Shown here piece after piece: positions 25,091 through 33,647 of a DNA stretch of 64,000 bases; positions within the stretch are counted from its first letter, which is position 1, and every line of letters starts with the position of its first letter. The translations under genes and the position numbers were made by a program. The stretch comes from Clostridia bacterium (GTDB taxonomy: Bacteria; Bacillota; Clostridia; Christensenellales; Aristaeellaceae): positions 1-64,000 of the forward strand of contig JAFROK010000018.1 of the NCBI GenBank assembly GCA_017429695.1, written 5' to 3'. The notes beneath the pieces were generated by a model. It saw only the letters and a list, made by a program, of their open reading frames with translations. It made no database searches and was not told the DNA's origin.

Positions 25091-26908
25091 ATGATGGCCG
25101 GTGAAAGAAGACGGCAGACTGCGCGGCAGGCGCAGCCGCAGCAACCGCCGCAGCGCGTTCAGCAGGCGGCCCAGGCCATGAATTATCCGCCTCCTTCCGG
25201 CGTTCAGCGGGGATATGTGCCCCAGAACACCAACGGATACAGGACGATGGGATCCTATACGGGACCGGTATATCCGGGACAGGGATACAACGGACCGCAG
25301 CAGACGAGCCAGAATACCGGCGGGATGCAGTATGTTTCCTCCATGACCGGGAGCACGCGCGGATTTGTGATGCAGGGCAACACCGGCAGCATGGAAACGG
25401 CCAAGAAACCGGCAAAAGGAAGGCCCGCCAGCAAAGCGCTGATCATTACGGTGATCGTGATCGTACTGGCCGCGGTAGCCGGGGTAGCCTACGGGATTAC
25501 TTCGCTGATTGACCGGAACAAAAAAGATGAGGTGCAGAAGGCTGAGCAGAGCCGGATTGAAGAAATCCGCAGCGAGCTTGGCAAATATGACAACCTGTAC
25601 TTCCCGGGCGTATATGTGGACGGCATCCACCTGGGCGGCATGACGCCGGAGCAGGCCAAGAACTATGTCCAGAGCCAGATCCAGCAGCGAAACGACGCCT
25701 GGTATGTGGACCTGTCCTACCAGGGAAACGTATTCTATACAATCAAAGCCAGTATGCTCGGGATGGAAGTGAACCCGGACGAGGTGCTGAACAAGGCATG
25801 GGAACCCGGACATTACGGCACGCTGGATGAACGCTACCAGACGATGCTGCGGCTGAGGGAAGAACCGTATGAAGACTACACGGCCCAACCCAGCGGCGAT
25901 ACCACGGTGATTGACAGCATCCTGGCGGAAATCAAGCGGCAGCTGGACCGGCCGGCAACCGACGCGGCCGTATCAGAATTCCGGGCGGACCTGAATGATC
26001 CTTTCATCTTTACGGATGAAATCAACGGGATGAACCTGAACACCGAAACGCTGAAAACGCGGCTGTATCACATGGTTTCCACCATGGAAAGCGGACTGGT
26101 GGAGATTATTCCCGATATCATTGAGCCGGCGGTGAAGCGGGCAGACCTTGAAAAGATTTATGCCAAGCGGTCATCGGTATATACCCGGATTGACAAGCAT
26201 TCCCCGGAAAACCGCAACGACAATATCCGGCTGGCTTTCTCCAAGATCAACGGATATGTGCTGAATCCCGGAAAGAAGTTCAGTTTCAACAAGGTGGTCG
26301 GCAACCGGAGCACAAAAAACGGATTCAAGACCGCGATTGAGTATGTTTACGGCGAGCATGTGGAAGGGGTCGGCGGCGGCGCCTGCCAGGCCAGTACCAC
26401 GGTTTACCAGGCGGCAATCAAGGCCGGGCTGGAAATTAACGAACGGCATGCTCACTCCGATTCCGTGAGCTATACCGAATACGGCAAAGACGCGACGGTA
26501 TCCGACACGAAGGGCCATGAGAAGGACCTGCGGTTTACGAATACCACGGATCATCCGATTTACTTCAAGGCGGAAGTGGTAGCGGACCCCAGCAACAAGA
26601 ACCGGCTGATTGCCCAGGTGACGCTGTATGGCGAGGACCTGGGGAATGTGCGGTATGACCTGATATCGGAACTGGTTGAGACGATTCCGGCGCCGCTGGA
26701 ACCGCAGTATATCAAGGACAAGAACAAGGAATACGTCATTTTTACGGACGAGCAGAAATCCGTTTCCGAAGCCAAGGAAGGGTACGTTTACAAGAGCTAC
26801 CGGATCAAATATGAAGACGGGATTGAAACGGAACGGAAAGAACTGTTCACCGACACGTATAAGCCAAAGGCGGAGAAGATTTACGTCGGGGTTTATACAC
26901 GAGATTAG
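25091..26908 (+). CDS. VanW family protein with low-complexity cytoplasmic N-terminus
   Basis: A 605-residue protein. Residues 1-110 are Gln/Pro/Gly/Tyr-rich and disordered (PQQPPQRVQQAAQ). One TM helix follows (LIITVIVIVLAAVAGVAYGI, about 117-136), then a peptidoglycan-binding-like domain (YVDGIHLGGMTPEQAKNYV) and the VanW domain (about 360-510) with LNPGKKFSFN, GGGACQASTTVYQAA and HSDSVSYTEYG. The final part (TERKELFTDTYKP) resembles a G5-type end. VanW proteins are cell-surface proteins of unclear biochemistry found with vancomycin resistance and sporulation genes. Strong GGAGGGG before ATG 25091; a second ATG (25094) is adjacent. Confidence 0.88.
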   Translation: MMAGERRRQTARQAQPQQPPQRVQQAAQAMNYPPPSGVQRGYVPQNTNGYRTMGSYTGPVYPGQGYNGPQQTSQNTGGMQYVSSMTGSTRGFVMQGNTGSMETAKKPAKGRPASKALIITVIVIVLAAVAGVAYGITSLIDRNKKDEVQKAEQSRIEEIRSELGKYDNLYFPGVYVDGIHLGGMTPEQAKNYVQSQIQQRNDAWYVDLSYQGNVFYTIKASMLGMEVNPDEVLNKAWEPGHYGTLDERYQTMLRLREEPYEDYTAQPSGDTTVIDSILAEIKRQLDRPATDAAVSEFRADLNDPFIFTDEINGMNLNTETLKTRLYHMVSTMESGLVEIIPDIIEPAVKRADLEKIYAKRSSVYTRIDKHSPENRNDNIRLAFSKINGYVLNPGKKFSFNKVVGNRSTKNGFKTAIEYVYGEHVEGVGGGACQASTTVYQAAIKAGLEINERHAHSDSVSYTEYGKDATVSDTKGHEKDLRFTNTTDHPIYFKAEVVADPSNKNRLIAQVTLYGEDLGNVRYDLISELVETIPAPLEPQYIKDKNKEYVIFTDEQKSVSEAKEGYVYKSYRIKYEDGIETERKELFTDTYKPKAEKIYVGVYTRD

Positions 26909-26933
26909 GACGGGTATCTGAGGCTATGGTCGG

Positions 26934-26985
26934 AACTGTCCCCCGCCGTTCCGGAAACCGGCTATGCTGGTATTGACAGGGGCAG
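26934..26985. repeat. Partial copy of the GTCCCC/GGGGAC dispersed element
   Basis: GGAACTGTCCCCCGCCGTTCC followed within 50 nt by GACAGGGG. It shares words with the inverted repeat at 9382-9436 and lies in the convergent gap between the VanW and aldolase genes. Confidence 0.35.
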
Positions 26986-27020
26986 GTATCCAAAACTGTG
27001 TCTCACCGATTTAACGGGAT

Positions 27021-27060
27021 AAAAAACGGAGGCTCCGATGAATGGAGCCTCCGGATTTTA
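27021..27060 (-). terminator. Intrinsic terminator of the aldolase gene
   Basis: CGGAGGCTCC (27027-27036) pairs with GGAGCCTCCG (27044-27053), 10 bp with a 7-nt loop. On the minus strand it is followed by TTTTTT (27026-27021). On the plus strand ATTTTATTT follows, so it may also act on the VanW gene transcript. Confidence 0.88.
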
Positions 27061-27072
27061 TTTGGGGTGGGA

Positions 27073-28011
27073 TCAGGCTTTGCCGTCGCAGCCGAGCACG
27101 TCCTTGATCTTATGCGCCACCATGTCATGCACAGCCTGACGGGCGGGCTTGAGATACTGACGGGGATCGAAGTGATCCGGATGCTCCGCGAAGTACTTAC
27201 GGATGACAGCGGTCATGGCCAGGCGGATATCGGAGTCGATATTGATCTTGCAGACCGCGCTGCGGGCCGCCTGACGGAGCTGCTCTTCCGGAATGCCGAT
27301 GGCGCCGGGCATGTTGCCGCCGTATTTATTGATTTCGGCAACGAATTCCTGCGGAACGGAAGAAGAACCGTGCAGGACGATCGGGAAGCCGGGCAGCTGC
27401 TTGGAGCACTCTTCCAGCACGTCGAACCGGAGCTGGGGCTTGGTGCCGGGCTTAAACTTGTAAGCGCCGTGGCTGGTGCCGATGGCGATGGCCAGGGAGT
27501 CGCAGCCGGTGCGGGTTGCGAAATCGACCACTTCTTCGGGATGGGTGTACATGGCCTTGTCGGCATCGACGGAAACTTCGTCTTCCACGCCGGCCAGGGT
27601 GCCGAGTTCCGCTTCGACCACGACGCCGTGATCATGCGCGTATTCAACGACCTGACGGGTGAGGGCAATGTTTTCTTCGTAGGGCTTGGAGGAAGCGTCG
27701 ATCATAACGGAGGTGAATCCGCCGTCGATGCAGCTCTTGCACAGTTCGAAGGAATCGCCATGGTCCAGGTGCAGGCAGATCGGGATATCGGGATTCAGCT
27801 CAACAGCGGCCTCAACCAGCTTGACCAGGTAGGTATGGTTGGCATAGGCACGGGCGCCCTTGGACACCTGCAGGATGACGGGAGCCTTCAGCTCGCCGGC
27901 AGCATCGGTGATGCCCTGGATGATTTCCATGTTGTTGACATTGAAAGCGCCGACGGCGTATCCGCCGGAATAAGCCTTCTTAAACATCTCGGTTGTGGTA
28001 ACAAGTGGCAT
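27073..28011 (-). CDS. fba: Class II fructose-bisphosphate aldolase
   Basis: A 312-residue zinc-dependent aldolase. AYSGGYAVGAFNVNNMEI at the start and HLDHGDSFE with the metal histidines are class II signatures. EAELGTLAG, IGTSHGAYKF and GSSSVPQEF bind the dihydroxyacetone phosphate half. It interconverts fructose-1,6-bisphosphate with DHAP and glyceraldehyde-3-phosphate in glycolysis. ATG 28011 has AAGGAGG with about 8-nt spacing; the upstream open frame has no such support. It is a single-gene unit with its own promoter and terminator. KbaY/GatY-type substrate specificity is possible but less likely. Confidence 0.93.
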   Translation of the reverse strand: MPLVTTTEMFKKAYSGGYAVGAFNVNNMEIIQGITDAAGELKAPVILQVSKGARAYANHTYLVKLVEAAVELNPDIPICLHLDHGDSFELCKSCIDGGFTSVMIDASSKPYEENIALTRQVVEYAHDHGVVVEAELGTLAGVEDEVSVDADKAMYTHPEEVVDFATRTGCDSLAIAIGTSHGAYKFKPGTKPQLRFDVLEECSKQLPGFPIVLHGSSSVPQEFVAEINKYGGNMPGAIGIPEEQLRQAARSAVCKINIDSDIRLAMTAVIRKYFAEHPDHFDPRQYLKPARQAVHDMVAHKIKDVLGCDGKA

Positions 28012-28041
28012 AAGAAAGACCTCCTTCGTCTTGATGAGGAA

Positions 28042-28070
28042 ATTATAGCACACTGACGGGTTGTTGAAAA
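28042..28070 (-). promoter_or_regulatory. Promoter of the aldolase gene
   Basis: Minus strand: -10 TATAAT (28047-28042) preceded by TGC, an extended -10. A 17-nt spacer separates it from a weaker -35, TTTTCA (28070-28065). The leader to ATG 28011 is short. Confidence 0.7.
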
Positions 28071-28112
28071 GGGGAATTTCAGCTGGGGGAATTTGCATCG
28101 CCCTGGGAAGGA

Positions 28113-28137
28113 GATCCTTCGCTGCGCTCAGGATGAC
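28113..28137 (+). repeat. Interspersed REP-like repeat, copy C
   Basis: Begins GATCCTTCGCTGCG and ends CAGGATGAC; nearly identical to the copy at 8510-8534. It lies between the divergent aldolase and nfnA promoters. Confidence 0.7.
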
Positions 28138-28245
28138 GATCCGGGCGGGTGCTCGCTAAGTGTTTGTCTGTTTTTGACCGAAAAATGAAACAAAAAGACT
28201 GTCCATGCGTTTCAAAAGAAGTACGAAAACAGTACGGAAAACAAG

Positions 28246-28274
28246 TTGCGTGGCGGTGGAGAAAAGAGTAAAAT
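28246..28274 (+). promoter_or_regulatory. Promoter of the nfnAB operon
   Basis: -35 TTGCGT (28246-28251), a 17-nt spacer, -10 TAAAAT (28269-28274). Transcription would begin about 28281, giving a short leader to GTG 28308 that contains GGAGGGG. Confidence 0.65.
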
Positions 28275-28307
28275 GTTCTGTATTCTGATGTAACGGAGGG
28301 GAAGAAC

Positions 28308-29150
28308 GTGTATCCCATCGTCAAAAAGCGCGTACTGAATGAAACCACTACCCTGATGGAAATTGAAGCGCCGCTGGTTGCGCGGAAAGCTTTGCCCGGA
28401 CAGTTTATCATTTTCCGGATTGATGAGGAAGGCGAGCGGGTGCCGCTGACCATTGCCGGATATGACCGGGAAAAGGGAACGGTGACGATTATCTTCCAGA
28501 AGGTCGGATATACGACCGAAAAGCTGGATTCCCTGAACGAGGGAGACAGCCTGATGGACTTTGTGGGTCCGCTGGGCGAGCCCAGCAGCACGGAAGGCAT
28601 CAAGCGCTGCGCTGTGATCGGCGGCGGACTGGGCGTGGCGATTGCGTATCCCCAGGCAAAGGCGCTGCACGACGCGGGCGCGGAAGTGGACCTGATTGTC
28701 GGATTCCGCAACGAGCACCTGATTATCCTGAAGGATGAACTGGAAGCGGCGTGCACCAACCTGATTATCATGACAGATGACGGCAGCAACGGCAACAAGG
28801 GCTTTGTGACCCAGGCGCTGGAGAAGCAGATCCAGGCCGGACGGGAATACGACACCGTGATTGCCATCGGGCCGCTGCCGATGATGAAGGCCGTGAGCGA
28901 GATGACGCGGCCGCTGGCGATCAAGACGATCGTGAGCATGAACCCGATTATGATCGACGGCACGGGCATGTGCGGCGGATGCCGGCTGACCGTGGGCGGC
29001 GAAACCAAGTTTGCCTGCGTGGACGGGCCGGACTTTGACGGCCACCTGGTGGACTTTGACGAGGCGATGGCCCGGGGCCGGATGTTCCGGCCGGAGGAAG
29101 CCAAAGCCAGGGAAAAGCACATCTGCAATCTGACAGGGGAGGCGAGATAA
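28308..29150 (+). CDS. nfnA: NfnA-like FAD/NAD-binding and [2Fe-2S] subunit
   Basis: 280 residues, GTG start with GGAGGGG upstream. The FAD-binding barrel contains FIIFRIDEEGERVPLTIAG, GPLGEPS follows, then the NAD(P)-binding GGGLGVAIAYPQA. A C-terminal cysteine cluster (GMCGGCRLTVGG, near residues 222-225, then FACVDG) binds [2Fe-2S]. It matches the sulfide/dihydroorotate dehydrogenase electron-transfer family. Paired with the next gene it forms NfnAB, which couples ferredoxin and NADH oxidation to NADP+ reduction by electron bifurcation. The gap to the partner is 3 nt. A glutamate synthase small-subunit partner is the alternative label. Confidence 0.85.
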   Translation: MYPIVKKRVLNETTTLMEIEAPLVARKALPGQFIIFRIDEEGERVPLTIAGYDREKGTVTIIFQKVGYTTEKLDSLNEGDSLMDFVGPLGEPSSTEGIKRCAVIGGGLGVAIAYPQAKALHDAGAEVDLIVGFRNEHLIILKDELEAACTNLIIMTDDGSNGNKGFVTQALEKQIQAGREYDTVIAIGPLPMMKAVSEMTRPLAIKTIVSMNPIMIDGTGMCGGCRLTVGGETKFACVDGPDFDGHLVDFDEAMARGRMFRPEEAKAREKHICNLTGEAR

Positions 29151-29153
29151 AAA

Positions 29154-30536
29154 ATGGCGAATATGAGTCTTCAGAAGCATCCCATGCCGGAACAGGATCC
29201 GGTGGTCCGCGCCGGTAACTTCAAGGAAGTGGCGCTGGGATATACCCGGGAAATCGCGATGGAGGAAGCGGACCGCTGCCTGCACTGCAAGAATATGCCC
29301 TGTGTTTCCGGATGCCCGGTGAACGTGCCGATTCCGGATTTTATTGAAAAGATCAAGGCCGGCGACATTACCGGCGCTTACCAGATTATCCGCAGCCAGA
29401 ACGCGCTGCCCGCGATCTGCGGCCGGGTATGTCCCCAGGAATCCCAGTGCGAAAGCAAATGCGTGCGCGGGATCAAGGGCGAACCGGTGGGCATCGGCCG
29501 GCTGGAACGCTTTGCGGCGGATACCGCCATGGCGGAAGGAACAGCCAAAGCAGAACAGAAACCGGCCTGCGGCAAAAAGGCCGCGGTGATCGGCAGCGGC
29601 CCTGCGGGACTGACCTGCGCGGGCGAACTGGCCAAGGCCGGATGGGACGTGACGATTTACGAAGCGCTGCACACCGCCGGCGGCGTGCTGATGTACGGCA
29701 TTCCGGAATTCCGGCTGCCGAAGGCGCTGGTGAGCCGCGAAATTGCCAGCCTGAAGGATATGGGCGTCAAGATTATCACCAACGCGGTGGCCGGCAAGGC
29801 GTTTACCGTTGACGAGCTGCTGGCGGAAGGCAACGACGCCGTATTCATCGGCAGCGGCGCGGGCCTGCCCAATTTCCAGAAGATTCCCGGAGAGAGCCTG
29901 TGCGGCGTATACTCCGCGAACGAATTCCTGACCCGCCTGAACCTGATGAAGGCCTACACCTTCCCGGAGCATGACACGCCGGTGAAGGTCGGCAGCCGGG
30001 TGGCGGTTATCGGCGGCGGCAACGTGGCGATGGACGCGGCCCGCTGCGCGAAGCGACTGGGCGCCGAGGTGACGATTGTTTACCGCCGGAGCGAAAAGGA
30101 AATGCCGGCCCGGGCGGAAGAAGTGCACCACGCGAAGGAAGAGGGCATCATCTTTAAGATGCTGACCGCGCCGACCCGCATCAATGGCGACGAGAACGGA
30201 TTCGTGAAGGGCATGGAGTGCATCGAAATGCAGCTGGGCGAGCCGGATGAGCGGGGCCGGAGACGGCCGGTGCCGGTTGCCGGGAGCGAATTTGAACTGC
30301 CTGTGGAAACCGTGATTGTGGCCATTGGCAACAGCCCGAATCCGCTGATTAAGAAAACCACGCCGGACCTGCCCACCGAAAAATGGGGCGGCATCCAGAC
30401 CGACGAAAACGGCCGGACCGGCAAGAAAAACGTATACGCCGGCGGCGACGCCGTGACCGGCGCGGCAACCGTAATCCTGGCCATGGGCGCCGGGAAAAAG
30501 GCCGCGGCCGCGATTCTGGAGGATCATCCGGACTGA
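29154..30536 (+). CDS. nfnB: NfnB/GltA-type NADPH oxidoreductase
   Basis: 460 residues. N-terminal cysteines CLHCKNMPCVSGCPVN and a later ICGRVCPQESQCESKC bind two [4Fe-4S] clusters. The FAD site is AAVIGSGPAGLTCAGELA and the NADP site AVIGGGNVAMDAAR. Such proteins are often annotated as homotetrameric NADPH glutamate synthase (gltA), but no glutamate synthase large subunit is present and the nfnA neighbour supports NfnB. Cytoplasmic. It shares the operon with nfnA; the DnaD-like gene follows 19 nt later. Confidence 0.85.
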   Translation: MANMSLQKHPMPEQDPVVRAGNFKEVALGYTREIAMEEADRCLHCKNMPCVSGCPVNVPIPDFIEKIKAGDITGAYQIIRSQNALPAICGRVCPQESQCESKCVRGIKGEPVGIGRLERFAADTAMAEGTAKAEQKPACGKKAAVIGSGPAGLTCAGELAKAGWDVTIYEALHTAGGVLMYGIPEFRLPKALVSREIASLKDMGVKIITNAVAGKAFTVDELLAEGNDAVFIGSGAGLPNFQKIPGESLCGVYSANEFLTRLNLMKAYTFPEHDTPVKVGSRVAVIGGGNVAMDAARCAKRLGAEVTIVYRRSEKEMPARAEEVHHAKEEGIIFKMLTAPTRINGDENGFVKGMECIEMQLGEPDERGRRRPVPVAGSEFELPVETVIVAIGNSPNPLIKKTTPDLPTEKWGGIQTDENGRTGKKNVYAGGDAVTGAATVILAMGAGKKAAAAILEDHPD

Positions 30537-30555
30537 ACAGGGAGGAACAGAAAAC

Positions 30556-32040
30556 GTGACATTCGCCTTTGACGATAAATATACAATGTTTGACGTCACT
30601 CCCGTGGAGAACCAGTTTATTCTGGAACATCTCCCGGGAGCCCGGGGCGATTATGTCAAAGTTTACCTGTACGGCCTGATGCACTGCTACCATCCCTCGG
30701 AAGAGCTGACGCCGGAGAGCATGAGCCATGACCTGAACATCCCCGTGGAGGAGATCCTGGCGGCATTCCGGTACTGGGAGCGGCACGGCGCGGTGCGCCG
30801 GATCAGCGACCGGCCGCCGGCATGGCAGTATGTGAGCTTTAAGGAGCAGACCACATCCGTGACGGATATCGACCCGGAATACGCGGCGTTCTGCCAGGCG
30901 CTGGAAGACGCCTTTGACGGAAAACGGGTATTCCGCGGGAGCGAAATGGCGGCAATCTACGAATGGAAGGAAGGCGACCTGCGGCTTCCGACCGAAGTGA
31001 TCCTGATGCTGCTGAACTACATGACGCGCTGCAAGGGCAAGAATTTCAAGATTTCCGACGCGGAAAAGAAGGCCCTGGTACTGGCCCAGGAAGACGCACG
31101 GACCGAAGAAAAAGCGGCGGCCGTGCTGGCCCGCGATGAGGCAGAAAACTCCGGAATGCGGGAAATCCTGCAGATTCTGGGGAAACGGGGCCTGCCGTCG
31201 GAACCGAACATGCGGCTTTATGTCAAATGGACCCGGGACTGGGGATTTACCCAGGACGGGATCAAGGCAGCCTGCGGCAAAATGGAAAAGGACGACCCCA
31301 ACCTGGCAATTCTGGACAAAATTCTGGAAAACACATACAACAGCCAGAAAAAGGCTGACGGGGATACGCTGGGCAAAGAAGCCGTGGAAAAGGCTTCCCT
31401 CGATCATGAAAACCTGGTGAAGGTGATGAAATACCTGGGCCGGAGCGGCCGGGTTACCGACTATCAGGAGAAAATGTACCGGGAGATGCTGCAGATTTAT
31501 CCGCAGGAGATTATTGAAATCGGCGCGGAGGAATGCGGGCGGAAACGGAAGGATCCGGAATCGCTGCTGAAGCTGCTGACCTCCTGGAAGGAACGCGGGT
31601 TTACCACAAAAGAACAGGTGGAGACGCACATCCGGATGTTCCGGGCGAAGGAGGATTTCCTGAAGCAGCTTCGCGGAAGGTGGAACAGCCGGGAGACGGA
31701 TCCGGGCGGACGCCACATGGAAATGCTGGGCCGATGGGAAGACGAACTGGGCATGAGCCGGGAGCTGATCATGAAAGCCGCGGATTACGCCGCCGACGTG
31801 CAGCGGCCGATGGCCTATATGGACGCGCTGATGACCCGGTATGCCGAAAAGGGAATCCGGACGGCGGAAGAAGCCGAAAAGGACCGCAGGGAGTTTTCGG
31901 GCCAGTATAAGGAGATCGCCCAAAAAGCTGCGGAGAAGAGCGTGCCGGCGCAGGACTACCACCAGCGGGATTACTCCGGGGCCCAGGAAGCGGCTTTTGA
32001 ACGAATGATGAATCTGGACAGCGAGGGAAACCATGCGTGA
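30556..32040 (+). CDS. DnaD-domain replication initiation protein (DnaB/DnaD-like)
   Basis: 494 residues. The N-terminal winged helix region (FILEHLPGARGDYVKVYLYG, then LNIPVEEILAAFRYWERHG) matches DnaB/DnaD primosome proteins. Two helical DnaD-type modules follow (ILGKRGLPSEPNMRLYVKW, and LGRSGRVTDYQEKMYREML). In Firmicutes these proteins help load the replicative helicase. The C-terminal 80 residues are charged and helical. The start is GTG 30556 with GGGAGG about 10 nt upstream. It overlaps the next gene, a DnaI/DnaC-like loader, by 8 nt, which supports a joint role. Confidence 0.78.
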   Translation: MTFAFDDKYTMFDVTPVENQFILEHLPGARGDYVKVYLYGLMHCYHPSEELTPESMSHDLNIPVEEILAAFRYWERHGAVRRISDRPPAWQYVSFKEQTTSVTDIDPEYAAFCQALEDAFDGKRVFRGSEMAAIYEWKEGDLRLPTEVILMLLNYMTRCKGKNFKISDAEKKALVLAQEDARTEEKAAAVLARDEAENSGMREILQILGKRGLPSEPNMRLYVKWTRDWGFTQDGIKAACGKMEKDDPNLAILDKILENTYNSQKKADGDTLGKEAVEKASLDHENLVKVMKYLGRSGRVTDYQEKMYREMLQIYPQEIIEIGAEECGRKRKDPESLLKLLTSWKERGFTTKEQVETHIRMFRAKEDFLKQLRGRWNSRETDPGGRHMEMLGRWEDELGMSRELIMKAADYAADVQRPMAYMDALMTRYAEKGIRTAEEAEKDRREFSGQYKEIAQKAAEKSVPAQDYHQRDYSGAQEAAFERMMNLDSEGNHA

Positions 32041-33019
32041 GGATCTGTTAAACGAACTGGAAGCCGAATACGCGGCCCGGCGGGCGGAGGACGAACGGAT
32101 CGAAGAAGCCCGGGCAGCCGAGATCCGGGAGAAATTTCCGGTGATCCAGCAGCTGAAACAGCAGCGACAGGACCTGGTGCGGAGCCGGATTATGACGCTC
32201 GGTACCGGGAAGGTGCCGGCGGGAAACGAAGGCTCCCTGCCGGAACAGGTGGAAGCACTGAACCGGAAGATCAGGGAGGAACTGAAAAAAGCCGGCCTGC
32301 CGGAAGACTACCTGGCACCGGTTTACCAATGCGCGCTGTGCAAAGACACGGGATACACCGGGACGCCGGTGAAGGAACCCTGCAGCTGCCTGAAAGCCGC
32401 CTACCAGCAGAAGCTGGCCGAAAGGATCGGCCTGGCGGGCGGGGAAACGGAGACGTTTGAAAACTTCAGCCTGGAGATGATTCCGGACGAACGGGAAGAA
32501 GGGCAGCGGTTTTCCCAGCGGGATATCAGCCGGATTGCCCGGAACCACTGCGAAAAGTGGGCCGACAGCTATCCAAACAACGAATACCATACCATCACGC
32601 TGAGCGGCGAATCCGGACTGGGAAAAACATTCCTGATGCATGCCATGGCCCGGCGGCTGATTGAGCGGGGGTTCAGCGTGCTGACGATCAGCGCGTACCA
32701 GTTCCTGCAGACGGCCCGGAAAAGCTTTTTTGAAAACGACAACGGGCTGGATGAGCTGATCAACGTGCCGATCCTGATGATGGATGACCTGGGCAGCGAA
32801 CCGCTGATGAAAAACGTTACGATTGAAGCACTGTATGTGCTGATCAATGAACGGCAGAACCGGGGGCTGTCCACGGTGATATCCACCAACCTGGACATGA
32901 ATGAATTTACCAAAAGGTATACGGAGCGGATCGGATCCCGGATTGACAATCCGCGGCACAGCCTGGTGATTGTACTGAAAGGAAAGGACCTGCGGAAGGC
33001 CGGCGGTGGACGGAAATGA
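32033..33019 (+). CDS. DnaI/DnaC-like helicase loader ATPase
   Basis: 328 residues. An N-terminal helical part is followed by a zinc-binding motif (CALCKDTGY, then EPCSC, about residues 100-120) as in B. subtilis DnaI. The AAA+ domain has Walker A GESGLGKTF (about 193), Walker B ILMMDDLGSEP, and sensor-1 region STVISTNLDM; the box VII arginine is likely in RIGSRID. It should load DnaB-type helicase onto DNA together with the upstream DnaD-domain protein, which it overlaps by 8 nt. Confidence 0.87.
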   Translation: MREDLLNELEAEYAARRAEDERIEEARAAEIREKFPVIQQLKQQRQDLVRSRIMTLGTGKVPAGNEGSLPEQVEALNRKIREELKKAGLPEDYLAPVYQCALCKDTGYTGTPVKEPCSCLKAAYQQKLAERIGLAGGETETFENFSLEMIPDEREEGQRFSQRDISRIARNHCEKWADSYPNNEYHTITLSGESGLGKTFLMHAMARRLIERGFSVLTISAYQFLQTARKSFFENDNGLDELINVPILMMDDLGSEPLMKNVTIEALYVLINERQNRGLSTVISTNLDMNEFTKRYTERIGSRIDNPRHSLVIVLKGKDLRKAGGGRK

Positions 33020-33354
33020 ATATTCAGATTTACAGCAGCAAGAAGAATTTTGACGTTCAGAAAGCGGAACGGTATTTCAAGGAACGGCGGATTCCGTTTC
33101 AGAGCATGGACCTGAAAAAGCACAAGCTGGGAGAGCGGGAGATCCGGCTGATGATCAGCGGGATCGGGATGGAGAAACTGCTGGACCGGGAGGACAACCG
33201 GGTGAAGGAACATCCGGCGTGCTATTACAACCAGGCGGACATGCTGGTTGCGGCAATCCAGGAAGCGCCGTGGCTGGTGCGGACGCCGATTGTGCGGAAC
33301 GGGAACAAGGTGACCGTCGGATATCAGCCGGAGGTCTGGGCCACTTGGGAATAA
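33016..33354 (+). CDS. ArsC/Spx-like thioredoxin-fold protein lacking the redox cysteine
   Basis: 112 residues, the normal length of the arsenate reductase/Spx family. IYSSKKNFDVQKAERYFKE aligns with the active-site loop and first helix, but the CxxC or single-Cys position is occupied by KKNFD. LVRTPIVRNGNKVTVGY matches the family C-terminus with its conserved arginine. Without the cysteine it cannot work as a classical arsenate reductase or disulfide-switch Spx; a binding role is more likely. It overlaps the DnaI-like gene by 4 nt and ends the operon at a terminator. Confidence 0.8.
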   Translation: MNIQIYSSKKNFDVQKAERYFKERRIPFQSMDLKKHKLGEREIRLMISGIGMEKLLDREDNRVKEHPACYYNQADMLVAAIQEAPWLVRTPIVRNGNKVTVGYQPEVWATWE

Positions 33355-33362
33355 AATGAAAG

Positions 33363-33390
33363 CGGACGGAAGAAGTTTTCCGTCCGTTTT
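33363..33390 (+). terminator. Intrinsic terminator after the ArsC-like gene
   Basis: CGGACGGAA (33363-33371) pairs with TTCCGTCCG (33378-33386), 9 bp, then TTTT. It lies between convergent genes and ends the nfnAB-to-arsC-like transcript. Confidence 0.88.
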
Positions 33391-33394
33391 CTGA

Positions 33395-33628
33395 TCAGGC
33401 CAGGTCGTCGAGGCGGTCGCGGATGTCGTCGATCAGGTCGTCGAGGGATTCGAGGGATTCTTCCCATTCCTCGTATTCCTCGCTGTCCTCATCATCGGGC
33501 TCCAGGGCCTGCTGGTGGTCGTAGAACTGGTCCAGTTCGTCCAGGAGGGACTGCAGTTCGTCGGCGCTCATGCTGTCGAGATCGAGATCGTCCAGGTCAT
33601 CGGGGGAGAAGAAATCGTCGGGGGACAT
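33395..33628 (-). CDS. Small highly acidic protein, hypothetical
   Basis: 77 residues with 33 Asp or Glu (about 43%) and heptad-like leucines in the last third (LESLDDLIDDIRDRLDD). It is predicted helical at the C-terminus and disordered at the front (SPDDFFSPDDLDDLDLDS). It has no signal peptide, cysteine or recognised family. A GAGGTGCC sequence precedes ATG 33628. It lies 19 nt downstream of the SpoIID/LytB gene on the same strand, so it probably shares that transcript. Such proteins may act as nucleic-acid mimics or metal buffers, but nothing here selects among these. Confidence 0.7.
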   Translation of the reverse strand: MSPDDFFSPDDLDDLDLDSMSADELQSLLDELDQFYDHQQALEPDDEDSEEYEEWEESLESLDDLIDDIRDRLDDLA

Positions 33629-33647
33629 ATACAGGCACCTCTCTTTT

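Noticed and set aside
28212-30599. 795-codon minus-strand open frame opposite nfnAB
   Set aside because: Antisense of clear FeS/flavin genes; composition is His/Arg/Gln-rich with no motif.
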